64,000 nucleotides of DNA from positions 54,451 to 118,450 of the forward strand of contig JAUNGP010000004.1 of the NCBI GenBank assembly GCA_030524345.1, in the 5' to 3' direction. Position 1 is the stretch's first letter. Each line of letters opens with the position of its first letter. The translations under genes were made by a program, and so were the position numbers. The notes beneath the pieces are model-generated. The model was given only the letters and a program-made list of their open reading frames with translations, did not search any database and had not been told where the DNA came from. Shown here piece by piece: positions 1-8,722 of this stretch. The stretch comes from Clostridia bacterium (GTDB lineage Bacteria > Bacillota > Clostridia > TANB77 > CAG-465).

Positions 1-987
1 AATATCGCTTTTCTCCTCAATAGCCAAATCATAATCATCGATAAATATAATAGATATCAAACTATCACTTAAATTTCCAGTACATTTTAATGATAATTCA
101 ACTTGTTCAATTTCTTCATAAACACTACTCTTTTTTATGTCCTCTAAATAGGAAACTACTTCCTTTGCAAAGGTTTCTGTTGTAGTTTTATCAATACAAC
201 TAACACTTTTTGATATTTCTAAACTAATTTTATCATCTTCAACAATTTTAGGCTTTATAAAGAGTTTATCATACTTACTACTATCATCCAAATTAATAAT
301 ACAATCTGTTAACACTTTATTAATCTCATTTACTTTGCTACTTGTCACAGAATCTTTATACTCATCTATTATCATATCATTCTCATTTACATATACTGTA
401 AACTTGTATACATCATTTTGATTAGCATTAGATAAATAAAAAATATATCTAGGATTTTTATACATATAATAATTTACATTGATTTCTTTAAAAGTATCTG
501 TACTTCCATAATTTTTCTTTAAATATTGGTTTAATTCCTTTTTACATTCCTGATAAGTAATAATGCTTCCATTTGTAATATTATGGATCAAAAGTGCTAT
601 CACAAGGGTAACAATTAAAACAAATGTAGGCTTTAATATTTTTTTATCCTTACATCTTTCTTTATCTTTGATACCACTGAGTAACTTCAATAAATACTTA
701 CCAAACGCCTCCCCCACAATTACATTTAAACTCATTGTGGCAGATACAAAAAGTACATACATAAGATCCGTAGGTGTTTTTAAATAATTAATACATAATG
801 AAATCACAAATCCTAGTGCAGTAGTAATAATCTGCCTTTTAAAAATAGCATTTCCTACGATCCCTAGTATAAATAATAGTGGTATCAATCTAATATAGAT
901 TGAACCATACACACTAGCAAATATAACTAATATAATTAAAAAAACATATACAATACTTTCTAACATTTCATTTATTTTATTTTTCAT
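1..987 (-). CDS. Membrane protein of unknown function, C-terminus cut by window edge
   Basis: The frame is open from the ATG at 987 to the left edge, 329 codons with no stop, so the gene is partial at its 3' end. The start follows AAAGAGGT with a short spacer. The first 140 residues hold about five hydrophobic segments (near 11-29, 32-48, 52-67, 72-95 and 121-137) with a lysine-rich loop between the last two. After residue 140 comes a hydrophilic region of at least 190 residues, probably outside the membrane or cytosolic. I recognise no family or motif. It is divergent from the carboxypeptidase gene that starts at 1099. Confidence 0.75.
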   Translation of the reverse strand, partial: MKNKINEMLESIVYVFLIILVIFASVYGSIYIRLIPLLFILGIVGNAIFKRQIITTALGFVISLCINYLKTPTDLMYVLFVSATMSLNVIVGEAFGKYLLKLLSGIKDKERCKDKKILKPTFVLIVTLVIALLIHNITNGSIITYQECKKELNQYLKKNYGSTDTFKEINVNYYMYKNPRYIFYLSNANQNDVYKFTVYVNENDMIIDEYKDSVTSSKVNEINKVLTDCIINLDDSSKYDKLFIKPKIVEDDKISLEISKSVSCIDKTTTETFAKEVVSYLEDIKKSSVYEEIEQVELSLKCTGNLSDSLISIIFIDDYDLAIEEKSDI

Positions 988-1098
988 ATAAACCTCTTTA
1001 AAAATTATAACTAAATTATATCTCAAACATTTAAATATATCAATATTTTAAAGGGTATATAATCCATAATTTTGAATAAAATGTTATGAGGTGCTTTT

Positions 1099-2257
1099 AT
1101 GAAAAAAACGTATCAATTCATTTTTTACTTCTTATTCCTTCAAATAATATTTTCTTTTTTCTATAGTAATATCTATGCCTCCTCAAAAGAATTTTTAGAT
1201 ATTTCATCTCCATCTGCTGTGGTAATAGATTTTGATAGTGGTAGAATATTATATAATAAAAATGCGACAGAACAAAGAAAAATGGCATCCCTTACTAAAG
1301 TGATGACTAGTATTTTACTTGTAGAAAATTGTGATTTAGATGAGGAAATAGAAGTACCAAAAGAAGTTGCCTGGATTGGAGGATCTACTGTAGGGCTCAA
1401 ACCTCGGTGATAAAGTCACTGCTAGAAGTCTCCTTTATGGTATGCTTCTTCCATCTGGAAATGATTGTGCATATACTGTTGGGATTCACTTAGGTGGAAG
1501 TATATCAGACTTTGCAAAAATGATGACAGATAAAGCAACTGAGCTTGGTATTACAGATACAAGTTTTGCAAATCCGCATGGACTAGATGATGATAATCAC
1601 TATACGAGTGCACTATCTATGGCTCTCATTACGAGATATGCATTAAATAATAAATATATTAATGAAGCAGTCAATACAAAAGAAATTACGATTACTTTTG
1701 GCAGTTTTACAAAAACATTAACCAATACTAACGCATTACTTAGAACATATGAGTATGCTGATGGAGTAAAAACTGGTTTTACCAACGGTGCTAATAGATG
1801 TCTGGTTGCATCAGCTACAAAGGATAACTCAAGGTATATAGCAGTAATACTTGGTGCCGAAACTACAGAGAAAAGATTTGGGGAAGCAAAGGAACTTTTA
1901 GAGGCCTGCTTTGAAAGATACAAAAAAAGAGATATTTCAAAATATCTAAATTTTTATATCAATATACCGACTATTAAAGGAAATATTTCGTTTTATGAAA
2001 GAAGTTACTCAGACCACTTAGAACTCCCCTTAACAGATGAAGAATTTGAGAAAATATATATTAAACAAAATATCATACCAAGTATAGATGCACCACTTTC
2101 TATTGGAACAAATATTGGTGATATAAAAGTATTAATAGATGATGAAGTGATATACTCTAAAGAGTTATATTTAGAAGAAAATATTAATAAAAAAGAAATT
2201 ATGGATTATATCCATGAAGGACTCAAAAATATGTTTCTACCTAAATCAAAAATTTAA
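1099..2257 (+). pseudogene. dacF: D-alanyl-D-alanine carboxypeptidase (DacF/PBP5 type), interrupted by a one-base frameshift
   Basis: Serine-type carboxypeptidase that trims the terminal D-Ala from peptidoglycan pentapeptides outside the membrane. The first frame (1099-1410) has a signal peptide ending near residue 27 (YAS) and the SLTK active-site motif at residues 64-67, then stops just after GLKP. The second frame carries SGN (about residue 119) and KTG (about residue 224) and runs to 2257. Dropping one base around 1402-1405 restores GLKP-GDKVTARSLLYGML and gives a normal-length protein of about 385 residues. All three catalytic motifs survive and the rest is undamaged, so the shift is either very recent or a sequence error. 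RBS is GAGGTG before the ATG. In sporulating Firmicutes DacF acts in spore cortex formation, but PBP5-like DacA cannot be excluded. Confidence 0.85.
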
Positions 2258-2260
2258 AGA

Positions 2261-2289
2261 CCCATTAGCAACTGCCAATGGGCCCTTTT
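2261..2289. terminator. Bidirectional terminator between dacF and the greA-like gene
   Basis: CCCATT (2261-2266) pairs with AATGGG (2277-2282), extended by two more inner pairs around an AACT loop. CTTTT follows on the plus strand and TCTTTAAATTTTT on the minus strand. It lies between two convergent genes. Confidence 0.6.
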
Positions 2290-2308
2290 GAAAGGTCGAA
2301 AATACTAA

Positions 2309-2818
2309 CTAATACTGAATTGCTAAAATCTTGCAACCATATTTGCTATCGTCAATATGAGTAGCTGCATTTCCTTTAACAGTATATTCACCGATAAAGC
2401 CAACTTTTTGGCCCACAATGCATTTTCCAATAGGAGAGTTTAATGTAAAGTGTGCTATTTTTCGGTTCATATCGATATTCGTGTCCTTTGCCAGTGTCAT
2501 CTGCACTTCAAAGGGTTCATCACCCTCCTCTGTCAGCTCCAGCGTTACAATAGCTCCTACTCCTACAACAGTCTTGTCGGAACTGTCAAGTTCTATTACT
2601 GGGCAAGTGTCCAGAGTTCTCCGGATAGAGGAAATAGAAGTTCTAAGGGCGTGTTCCTGTTCTGCAATAGCAGAAAGTTCGCTATTATCACTTTCTTCTC
2701 CCATCACAATAGGTCTGCACTGACCTCTTGACTTGCTGATTTTTGCAAGTTCTGCTTCTTTTGCTGCCAATTCCTGTTCTAAACTTCTTACCATTTCTGG
2801 TGTTAACTGATCGCTCAT
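2309..2818 (-). CDS. GreA/GreB-family transcription elongation factor-like protein
   Basis: A 169-residue protein with GreA architecture: an N-terminal helical hairpin (about 1-75) with a shortened form of the conserved GDxSEN region (EESDNSEL), then a C-terminal FKBP-like domain (about 80-169) with the typical SPIGKCIVGQKVG segment. Gre factors enter the secondary channel of RNA polymerase and stimulate cleavage of backtracked RNA. The N-terminal acidic tip differs from standard GreA, so it may be a Gre-like regulator rather than the housekeeping factor. The start follows AAAGGAGATCG. It has its own near-consensus promoter (2933-2961). Base use is visibly richer in G and C than the neighbours, which may mean acquisition. 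Confidence 0.7.
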   Translation of the reverse strand: MSDQLTPEMVRSLEQELAAKEAELAKISKSRGQCRPIVMGEESDNSELSAIAEQEHALRTSISSIRRTLDTCPVIELDSSDKTVVGVGAIVTLELTEEGDEPFEVQMTLAKDTNIDMNRKIAHFTLNSPIGKCIVGQKVGFIGEYTVKGNAATHIDDSKYGCKILAIQY

Positions 2819-2932
2819 ATTTTACGATCTCCTTTCAATTTTTTTTGATAAACTTATAAAACCCAAAACAATTATTTTTTAGTTAAAGTTACTGAACAAT
2901 TGATTCAGTTCCTACAAGAGTATCTAAAAATT

Positions 2933-2961
2933 ATTATATCATTTTATCATAAATATGTCAA
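2933..2961 (-). promoter_or_regulatory. Consensus sigma-A promoter of the greA-like gene
   Basis: On the minus strand TTGACA (2956-2961), a 17-bp spacer and TATAAT (2933-2938), a perfect match to both boxes. It predicts a 5' leader of about 105 bases, which contains a small CTGAA/TTCAG hairpin. Confidence 0.8.
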
Positions 2962-3032
2962 CTACTAGTAAACAAAATCTATTCTTAAATGATAGACTAC
3001 GTCATCTTAGACATTGAGCTATAAAATATATA

Positions 3033-3060
3033 AGACTACTCTCAAATGTGAGAGTAGTCT
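3033..3060 (-). terminator. Terminator of the spoIVB operon
   Basis: A perfect 12-bp stem (AGACTACTCTCA against its complement) with a 4-base loop, six bases after the stop codon of the gene ending at 3066. A T-rich stretch follows on the minus strand. Confidence 0.85.
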
Positions 3061-3065
3061 CATAA

Positions 3066-3716
3066 TTACTTACACTTTACTGTTATTTTTTCGATATGAA
3101 AAGAGGTTGCAAGATTTTCAAAATATTCTTCTATATTTTTGATACAACTACTAATATTGTCATCTGTCATACTATCTTGCAATATTTTTTCCTTGGCAAT
3201 TTCTTCTAATGCTGCAATTTCAGAAGGACTATAGTTTTCACCAAATAGTGATTTCGTCTCAGCAGGAACAATATTTTGAATATCTATGGCAGATATAGAA
3301 ATATCATCTTTGCTATATTCTATACTGACATTCCCCTCATTTGTTACCTCCATCATAATATCAGCAACATCAATGGTAAAAATGGCTTCATATTCCATAT
3401 TAACTTCTATTTCAGAGTTAATAAGCCAATCTACTAATTGATTATTTTCGGGTGTTTTATCATGATAGATTGTATATTTTCCACTTTCTCTTAAAGCAAC
3501 AATCTGAATCTCATTAGAAACATTTTCTACTAACCGCTTCGCATTACTGATCTTTTCTTTAAGCAAATTCTCTTGTAAAGCTTTTTCTTCTTCTGCCTTT
3601 AAAAATCGCTCTTCCTTTTCTTTCATAGACTCTCTATACGTATAATATGAGAATCCAGCTAAAGCAAGTAATACAATCAACACTAACATCATAATCCGTT
3701 TTACAAATTTAAACAT
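3066..3716 (-). CDS. Membrane-anchored protein of unknown function (possibly DUF4230-like)
   Basis: A 216-residue protein with one N-terminal hydrophobic segment (about 6-26), a charged helical stretch (about 30-60) and a soluble domain rich in beta strands. I chose the ATG at 3716 over an upstream one at 3761 because GGAGGAG sits five bases before it. The layout (anchor, coiled coil, strands beginning IQIVALRESGKYTI) resembles DUF4230 proteins, but this is a weak resemblance. It is the last gene before the terminator at 3033 and lies about 80 bases downstream of spoIVB, so it is probably cotranscribed with it. Confidence 0.6.
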   Translation of the reverse strand: MFKFVKRIMMLVLIVLLALAGFSYYTYRESMKEKEERFLKAEEEKALQENLLKEKISNAKRLVENVSNEIQIVALRESGKYTIYHDKTPENNQLVDWLINSEIEVNMEYEAIFTIDVADIMMEVTNEGNVSIEYSKDDISISAIDIQNIVPAETKSLFGENYSPSEIAALEEIAKEKILQDSMTDDNISSCIKNIEEYFENLATSFHIEKITVKCK

Positions 3717-3794
3717 GTGACTCCTCCTAAATTGATATTGGGATTTTTTTATGTTGTCCAAATATTATATCATACCTTGAAAAATTTGGCAACT

Positions 3795-4877
3795 TTATTC
3801 TACGTTATTCATATCTTCTATCATATTTTCTATAAATACTCCATATCCACGTGTCGGATCATTTAAAAATACATGAGTTACAGCACCAATTAATTTTCCA
3901 TCCTGCACAATAGGAGAGCCACTCATTCCCTGTATAATTCCTCCTGTTTTTTCTAATAATTTCTCATCTGTTATTTTAATGGTCATATTTTTATTTCCTG
4001 TCGATGTAAGTAAAACTTTCTCTATTTTGATACTATACTCCTTTACTTCATTATCATCTAATGTACAAAAAATAGATGCATCTCCTTCTTTGATATCTGT
4101 TTTACTGGCAATTTCTATTTCACCTTTTCCTTTCATATAAATGTTATCTACCATTTCCCCATAAATTCCCTTATCTGTATTTCCATATATTTGCCCAAGA
4201 ATATCATTTGTTATAGTGCCTTTTAATTCACCAGGAGCCTTAGCCACTCCTTTTTTAATAGAATAAATATTTGTCTTTGTAATTCCTCCTGTGGTAATAG
4301 GCAATATATAATTTTCTTGTGTTTCAGTAACTGCATGACCAAGAGCAGCAAATTTATTACTATTTGCTTCATAAAAAGTAACTGTACCAACTCCTGCACT
4401 ACTATCTTTTACCCAAAGCCCTAACTTATACTCATCTGTTATCTCCCCTCTTTGGGGAGTAATTTTAGTATAAAATTCTTTATCTTCTCTACTAACTTTA
4501 AGTTCTAACTCTTTTCCATTTGATTCCTGCGTTATTTTTTGAAGCTCTAAATTAGACTCCACTTTTTTGCCATCTACACTTAAAATAATATCTCCCATTT
4601 TTAAATTCGTATCTGTCCTATCAATTCCCATAACAAGTACACCTGTTGCAAGAAGCTTTACTCCTACTGTTTCTCCTCCTATTAAAAACTTCATATCTTT
4701 CGTCTCTTCCTGTATTTTATCCTGCAAACTGTATACTGCTATTAATTTAGAATAATTAAGTACAAAATATAAAATGAAAAGAAAAATCACACAAAAAAAT
4801 GAGATTGTTCTTTTTCCTTTTTCTGTAAAATGTACATTCTTAATTTTTTTATTTATTTTCTTTACTATATGAATCAT
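3795..4877 (-). CDS. spoIVB: SpoIVB serine peptidase (S55), sporulation checkpoint protease
   Basis: In Bacillus, SpoIVB is made in the forespore, crosses into the intermembrane space and cleaves SpoIVFA, releasing SpoIVFB to process pro-sigma-K. This 360-residue protein has an N-terminal membrane anchor (about 24-48), a PDZ domain (about 70-140, with the MGIDRTDTNLKMGDIILSVDG segment) and an S55 peptidase domain. The expected catalytic residues are present: His181 in AALGHAV and Ser319 in GMSGSP. Length is normal for the clostridial family. An AGGAAGG site lies upstream of the ATG. It follows a TIGR04086-type membrane protein by 15 bases. This is the best single sign that the organism forms endospores. 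Confidence 0.93.
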   Translation of the reverse strand: MIHIVKKINKKIKNVHFTEKGKRTISFFCVIFLFILYFVLNYSKLIAVYSLQDKIQEETKDMKFLIGGETVGVKLLATGVLVMGIDRTDTNLKMGDIILSVDGKKVESNLELQKITQESNGKELELKVSREDKEFYTKITPQRGEITDEYKLGLWVKDSSAGVGTVTFYEANSNKFAALGHAVTETQENYILPITTGGITKTNIYSIKKGVAKAPGELKGTITNDILGQIYGNTDKGIYGEMVDNIYMKGKGEIEIASKTDIKEGDASIFCTLDDNEVKEYSIKIEKVLLTSTGNKNMTIKITDEKLLEKTGGIIQGMSGSPIVQDGKLIGAVTHVFLNDPTRGYGVFIENMIEDMNNVE

Positions 4878-4892
4878 TATATATAAACCTTC

Positions 4893-5252
4893 CTAAACGT
4901 TAACTCCTATAATTCCTCCAACTATTCCAGACAGAAAGCTGATTCCAAGATAAATAAAGAGTGTATTTGAGATAAATAATCCTGTATATTCAATACATGT
5001 GATAAAATACACGATAAGGCAAAATAGTAGTCCAAAAAGACCTCCATATATAATCCCTTTCTCCTTTATTTTCCTTGCTAAAATAATTGCACCTATTAGT
5101 ACTGATAACATGACTGTTCCAAAAACAAATGAATCTAAATATCTATCATTTATATTAGTATATGCAAAAATACTTGCAGATATCGTCAAAAAAACTGCAG
5201 CGAGTACAAATGATATTAATAAACTAATACTATATCTTTTTATTTTTTCCAT
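4893..5252 (-). CDS. TIGR04086-type small membrane protein (YrzE-like)
   Basis: A 119-residue protein with four predicted membrane helices (about 7-29, 41-60, 67-85, 93-116) and short loops, as in the TIGR04086 family of spore-former membrane proteins; function unknown. The ATG at 5252 is preferred over a TTG at 5270, because AAGGAAGG lies just ahead of the ATG. It is the first gene of the three-gene unit ending at the terminator near 3033, with spoIVB next. Confidence 0.7.
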   Translation of the reverse strand: MEKIKRYSISLLISFVLAAVFLTISASIFAYTNINDRYLDSFVFGTVMLSVLIGAIILARKIKEKGIIYGGLFGLLFCLIVYFITCIEYTGLFISNTLFIYLGISFLSGIVGGIIGVNV

Positions 5253-5322
5253 ATTCAAACCTTCCTTCAACTTTATAATACTAATTTATGAATATGTTAT
5301 CTACTTTATTCAAACAAAGCAT

Positions 5323-5349
5323 AAAAAAAGAATAGCTTTTCGCTATTCT
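5323..5349 (-). terminator. Terminator closing the dcw operon, containing the sbp stop codon
   Basis: AGAATAGC (5329-5336) pairs with GCTATTCT (5342-5349) around a 5-base loop, followed on the minus strand by seven T. The stop codon of the gene ending at 5343 lies inside the upstream arm of the stem. Confidence 0.85.
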
Positions 5350-5777
5350 TCTGATTCACTTATTTCTTTTTTATTTGCTCTTTTTTCTTTCTTTGTACTA
5401 ACTGCTTTTTTTACCTCATCTTTTATATTACCTTTATTTTTTTCAAGTCTGTCGATAATTTCTCTTCTAATCGCAGTAAAATTATTCAAAAGTCTTCCAG
5501 TAAACACAATTACTGCTCCTAAATAAATATCAACATTTAATTTTGTACCAATATACACTAAAAATATAGCGATAAGAGAATTTCCAAAAAAACCAGTTAA
5601 AAATATATTCATTTTAAATTTTTTAGTCATTGTTGCATTCAAAGCTCCAAATACAGAATCCAAACAAGCAAGGATTGCAACAGCTATATATTGTGAATAT
5701 GAATAAGGAATAAAAACATTGATTCCTGTTAATACTCCTGCAAGTATAAATCCAATTATAATTATTACTCCTGGCAT
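5343..5777 (-). CDS. sbp: Small basic membrane protein (DUF1290, Sbp)
   Basis: A 144-residue protein with three or four hydrophobic segments (about 3-22, 28-45, 58-78, 85-95), then a charged lysine- and glutamate-rich tail from about residue 100. This matches the DUF1290 small basic protein found next to divIB and ftsA/ftsZ in Firmicutes; its role is unknown. It directly follows a DUF881 protein, as in Bacillus and Clostridium. The final codons form part of a terminator hairpin, so it is the last gene of the dcw operon here, and ftsA and ftsZ must lie elsewhere. Confidence 0.85.
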   Translation of the reverse strand: MPGVIIIIGFILAGVLTGINVFIPYSYSQYIAVAILACLDSVFGALNATMTKKFKMNIFLTGFFGNSLIAIFLVYIGTKLNVDIYLGAVIVFTGRLLNNFTAIRREIIDRLEKNKGNIKDEVKKAVSTKKEKRANKKEISESEE

Positions 5778-5795
5778 AATTTCAAACTCCCTTCT

Positions 5796-6545
5796 TTACT
5801 TTTCGGAAACACCATATTTAAATTTTAGTGAACCTTCATATTTTGGTATATCTACTTTATCTTGTCTTGTAATACTAATCCCTACACCTAACTCTTTTAA
5901 AACGTCCGCTACACCATTTTTGATTGTCAATGCACTCTCTAAATATTGTGAATTTCCAATTGCTTTTATCTCAAAAGGAGCTGCTACTTTTTGATAATTA
6001 ACCTGAATGACTGGTCCTACACATCTTATTGCTGAAGTTGAAATAATTCTTTGATTATTCACACATATTGCTTCAGCACCAGCTGCTTTTAATTCATTTA
6101 CTACAGTTAACACATCACTATCATGTACCAATGAATCAGAAGTTTGACCATCTGATAAAGTCACAATAATTCCCTCACCAGATAGATTAGAAGTACCAGC
6201 TAAATTATTTAAATTATTAATTTCTTCTTGCATAGCTGCAATTAACTCATCATTACTTGCAGCATTTGTCTGATATTCTTTAACAACTTTAGAACTTTGT
6301 TCGTATTTTTCTTTTAATTCATTATATTGTTGCTGTAAAGTGACTAAGTCATCTGTAAGTTGCGCTTCTCTTTTGCCTTGAAGTACTGCCTCTGTATTAC
6401 TCATACTTTTCATTTGTGCAGTAAGCAACATAGCCAAGAAAAAAAGCGGTATTCCAATTGCAACATATGCAATTACTGAATATTTCTTAATAAATTCACG
6501 TATCTTTTGTCCTTTAGCTACATCTTTATTCTCTTTTTTAGACAA
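5796..6545 (-). CDS. DUF881 family protein (YlxW/YlxX type)
   Basis: A 249-residue protein: one membrane helix (about 22-42), a coiled coil (about 55-110) and a C-terminal DUF881 domain (about 120-249) with the usual GIIVTLSDG and AICVNNQRI-ISTSAIRC segments. Partner and reaction are unknown; the family is always found among division genes. I place the start at a TTG at 6545, eight bases after AAAGGAG. The longer frame from 6584 would overlap divIB by 26 bases and lacks a site. Confidence 0.8.
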   Translation of the reverse strand: MSKKENKDVAKGQKIREFIKKYSVIAYVAIGIPLFFLAMLLTAQMKSMSNTEAVLQGKREAQLTDDLVTLQQQYNELKEKYEQSSKVVKEYQTNAASNDELIAAMQEEINNLNNLAGTSNLSGEGIIVTLSDGQTSDSLVHDSDVLTVVNELKAAGAEAICVNNQRIISTSAIRCVGPVIQVNYQKVAAPFEIKAIGNSQYLESALTIKNGVADVLKELGVGISITRQDKVDIPKYEGSLKFKYGVSEK

Positions 6546-6558
6546 CTTTATCACTCCT

Positions 6559-7578
6559 TTAAAATATCGAAAAAACCGGGTCATTTTTCGTCATATCAAT
6601 TACTCCTTGTAATTCTCCATTTTTCTTCAATATACTCTTTAACAAGTCCAATTTATACTCCAAATTCGTATCATTTGGAAGTATTACATTAAGTTTATCA
6701 TTTAAAGTAATGATTGTCAAGGAATTTTCAAAATTAACCTTAGTTATGTTACCATTTATGCCACTTTTCTCATATTTTTCGGATATTTTCTCATAGATTT
6801 TTAACTTTGATAAATCGATTGCATTTATCTGCTCACCAAGTACAATTTTGTTATTAAAAGTAATACCATATATTAGCATTTCTTTTTCCTTTTTTTCATT
6901 CTGACTTGTTTCTTCCAATATATATCCATCCTGATCTAGTCTAAAAAATTTATTTTTTTCTTTATCATATGCAATATACTTAGAAGTTCTTTCTATTACT
7001 TTTAAACTAATTTCATCTGGAAATACAATATCTACTTTTAAGTCTGCAACATATGGCAAGTTTGTAAGTTCTACATCTTTATATCTTAAATATTCAGAAA
7101 AAATATTCTCATTAAGCTTAAAAGGACTATTAGATATAATTTCACTACTAGTATATTTAGAATTACCAGTAACAGTTATCTTTTTTAAATCAAACGTAGT
7201 TAAATGAAAAGTAAAATATATAGCACAAATCATCATTCCAATTAGCACAAAAATAGAGATCAACAAAATTCTCTTTTTCTGATTAATAGGTCTTTTTTTC
7301 ACTTTCTCTTGATTCTTGTTTTCTATGCTATTCTTGTTTGGAAATTTTTTTATATTATAATCCTTCTTCTTTACTACTTTTGTATCAGGCACTTTTTTTG
7401 GATTTTTAATAGTCATCGTTTTTTGCTTATTTCTACTATTTTCTATATTTCTTTTGGAATTCTTATTATCATTTCTTTTAATAACTTTCTGAGAATTCAC
7501 TTTTTTTGAATTTTGATTCTTACTGATACTTTTTACTTGTTTTTTACTTGTCCTATTTTTACTTGCAGAATTTCCCAT
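6559..7578 (-). CDS. divIB: Cell division protein DivIB/FtsQ
   Basis: A 339-residue bitopic protein of the septal FtsQ-FtsL-FtsB complex. The first 110 residues are strongly basic (Lys/Asn/Ser-rich) and probably disordered in the cytoplasm. One membrane helix follows (about 115-137), then a POTRA domain beginning FDLKKITVTGNSKYT and the FtsQ beta domain. The ATG at 7578 has AGGTG nearby. The longer frame from 7620 would overlap murG and has no site. It starts nine bases after the murG stop, so the two are coupled. The long basic tail is unusual in extent but occurs in low-GC relatives. Confidence 0.85.
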   Translation of the reverse strand: MGNSASKNRTSKKQVKSISKNQNSKKVNSQKVIKRNDNKNSKRNIENSRNKQKTMTIKNPKKVPDTKVVKKKDYNIKKFPNKNSIENKNQEKVKKRPINQKKRILLISIFVLIGMMICAIYFTFHLTTFDLKKITVTGNSKYTSSEIISNSPFKLNENIFSEYLRYKDVELTNLPYVADLKVDIVFPDEISLKVIERTSKYIAYDKEKNKFFRLDQDGYILEETSQNEKKEKEMLIYGITFNNKIVLGEQINAIDLSKLKIYEKISEKYEKSGINGNITKVNFENSLTIITLNDKLNVILPNDTNLEYKLDLLKSILKKNGELQGVIDMTKNDPVFSIF

Positions 7579-7586
7579 ATTTTCAC

Positions 7587-8711
7587 CTACTTTTTTAGTG
7601 AATTTTCTATACAATGACATATTTTTCCTTCTACATTTTTTACGACTACCTTTTTTGCATTCACGGACATATCATTTAAGATTTTATCATCCATCATAGA
7701 CTCAATCATTGCATTTAAGGTGTCCTCATTTAAGTCTTTTTGCTCAATAATTTTAGCAGCATTAACCGATTCTAAAACTTTAGCATTGTAGAACTGATGA
7801 TTTTCAGCCGCTGTGGGAAGTGGTATTAAAATAGATGGTTTTCCAGATAAGGATAATTCAGTAATTGTCATAGCACCAGCTCTTGTAATACACATATCAA
7901 CCGATTTATACATTTCATCCATATTATATATAAATTTTTCAATTCGAATAAAATCAGTTAGACTTCTTCCTAGTTCTTTTTCAATATTTTCTTTTTGTGA
8001 AATCACATCATCATAATTTTTGTCACCAGTAACTAAAATTATATAAATATTTTGATTCAAATATTTCTTTATCATATCCAAGACTACTGTATTAATCTTT
8101 CTAGCTCCCTGACTTCCACATGTAACAAAGATTTTCTTTTTATGATTGTCTAAAAGGTTTAATCTTTCTAAACATTTCTTCTTATCTAATGCATCAATAT
8201 CTTCCTCACAAAATTTTGCGGGCGTCCCAGTATATACAATATTTTTTCTATTTTTCAGTCTTGGTCTTGCATCTTCAAATCCAATCATTACACAAGCAGC
8301 TTTTTTGGCAAGTAATTTGATAGCGACACCTGGGAAAGCATTACTTTCATGTAAAACATATGGAATATGATACTTATTTGCTGCAAGCATGACGGGCCCA
8401 CATATATATCCACCTGTACCAATTACCAAATCAGGTTGAAACTCCTTTAAAATACACTTAGCTTCTTTTAATCCCCTTACATTCTCGGTTAATGCTTTAA
8501 TATTTTTTACAGTAACTGATCTTATAATCTTACCAGTACTAATATGCTCTATATCATAACCAGCATTTTTAACAAGTTTATTTTCTAGACCATTTTCTGT
8601 TCCAATAAAAAGTATTTTAGCATCTTTATTTCTCTTCTTAATGATATTTGCAATTGCAATTGCTGGATTTACATGTCCTCCTGTTCCAGCACAAGCCAAA
8701 ATTACTCTCAT
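7587..8711 (-). CDS. murG: UDP-GlcNAc transferase MurG (lipid I to lipid II)
   Basis: Adds GlcNAc from UDP-GlcNAc to lipid I at the inner membrane face, giving lipid II. The 374-residue protein has the N-terminal GTGGHVNPA glycine loop (about 9-17), a second glycine-rich loop (GSQGARKIN, about 195-203) and the UDP-binding C-terminal region (AGAMTITEL and PLPTAAENHQ). Length and motif order are normal. RBS is GAAGGAG. It sits in the dcw operon between a NUDIX-like gene and divIB. Confidence 0.96.
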   Translation of the reverse strand: MRVILACAGTGGHVNPAIAIANIIKKRNKDAKILFIGTENGLENKLVKNAGYDIEHISTGKIIRSVTVKNIKALTENVRGLKEAKCILKEFQPDLVIGTGGYICGPVMLAANKYHIPYVLHESNAFPGVAIKLLAKKAACVMIGFEDARPRLKNRKNIVYTGTPAKFCEEDIDALDKKKCLERLNLLDNHKKKIFVTCGSQGARKINTVVLDMIKKYLNQNIYIILVTGDKNYDDVISQKENIEKELGRSLTDFIRIEKFIYNMDEMYKSVDMCITRAGAMTITELSLSGKPSILIPLPTAAENHQFYNAKVLESVNAAKIIEQKDLNEDTLNAMIESMMDDKILNDMSVNAKKVVVKNVEGKICHCIENSLKK

Positions 8712-8722
8712 ATTTACTCCTT

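Noticed and set aside
2418..2731. Plus-strand frames of about 100 residues opposite the greA-like gene
   Set aside because: Antisense shadows of a gene with a consensus promoter and a good RBS.
4999..5526. A 175-residue plus-strand frame opposite the TIGR04086-type gene
   Set aside because: It spans two minus-strand genes and the terminator at 5323-5349; its hydrophobic look is the mirror of membrane-protein codons.
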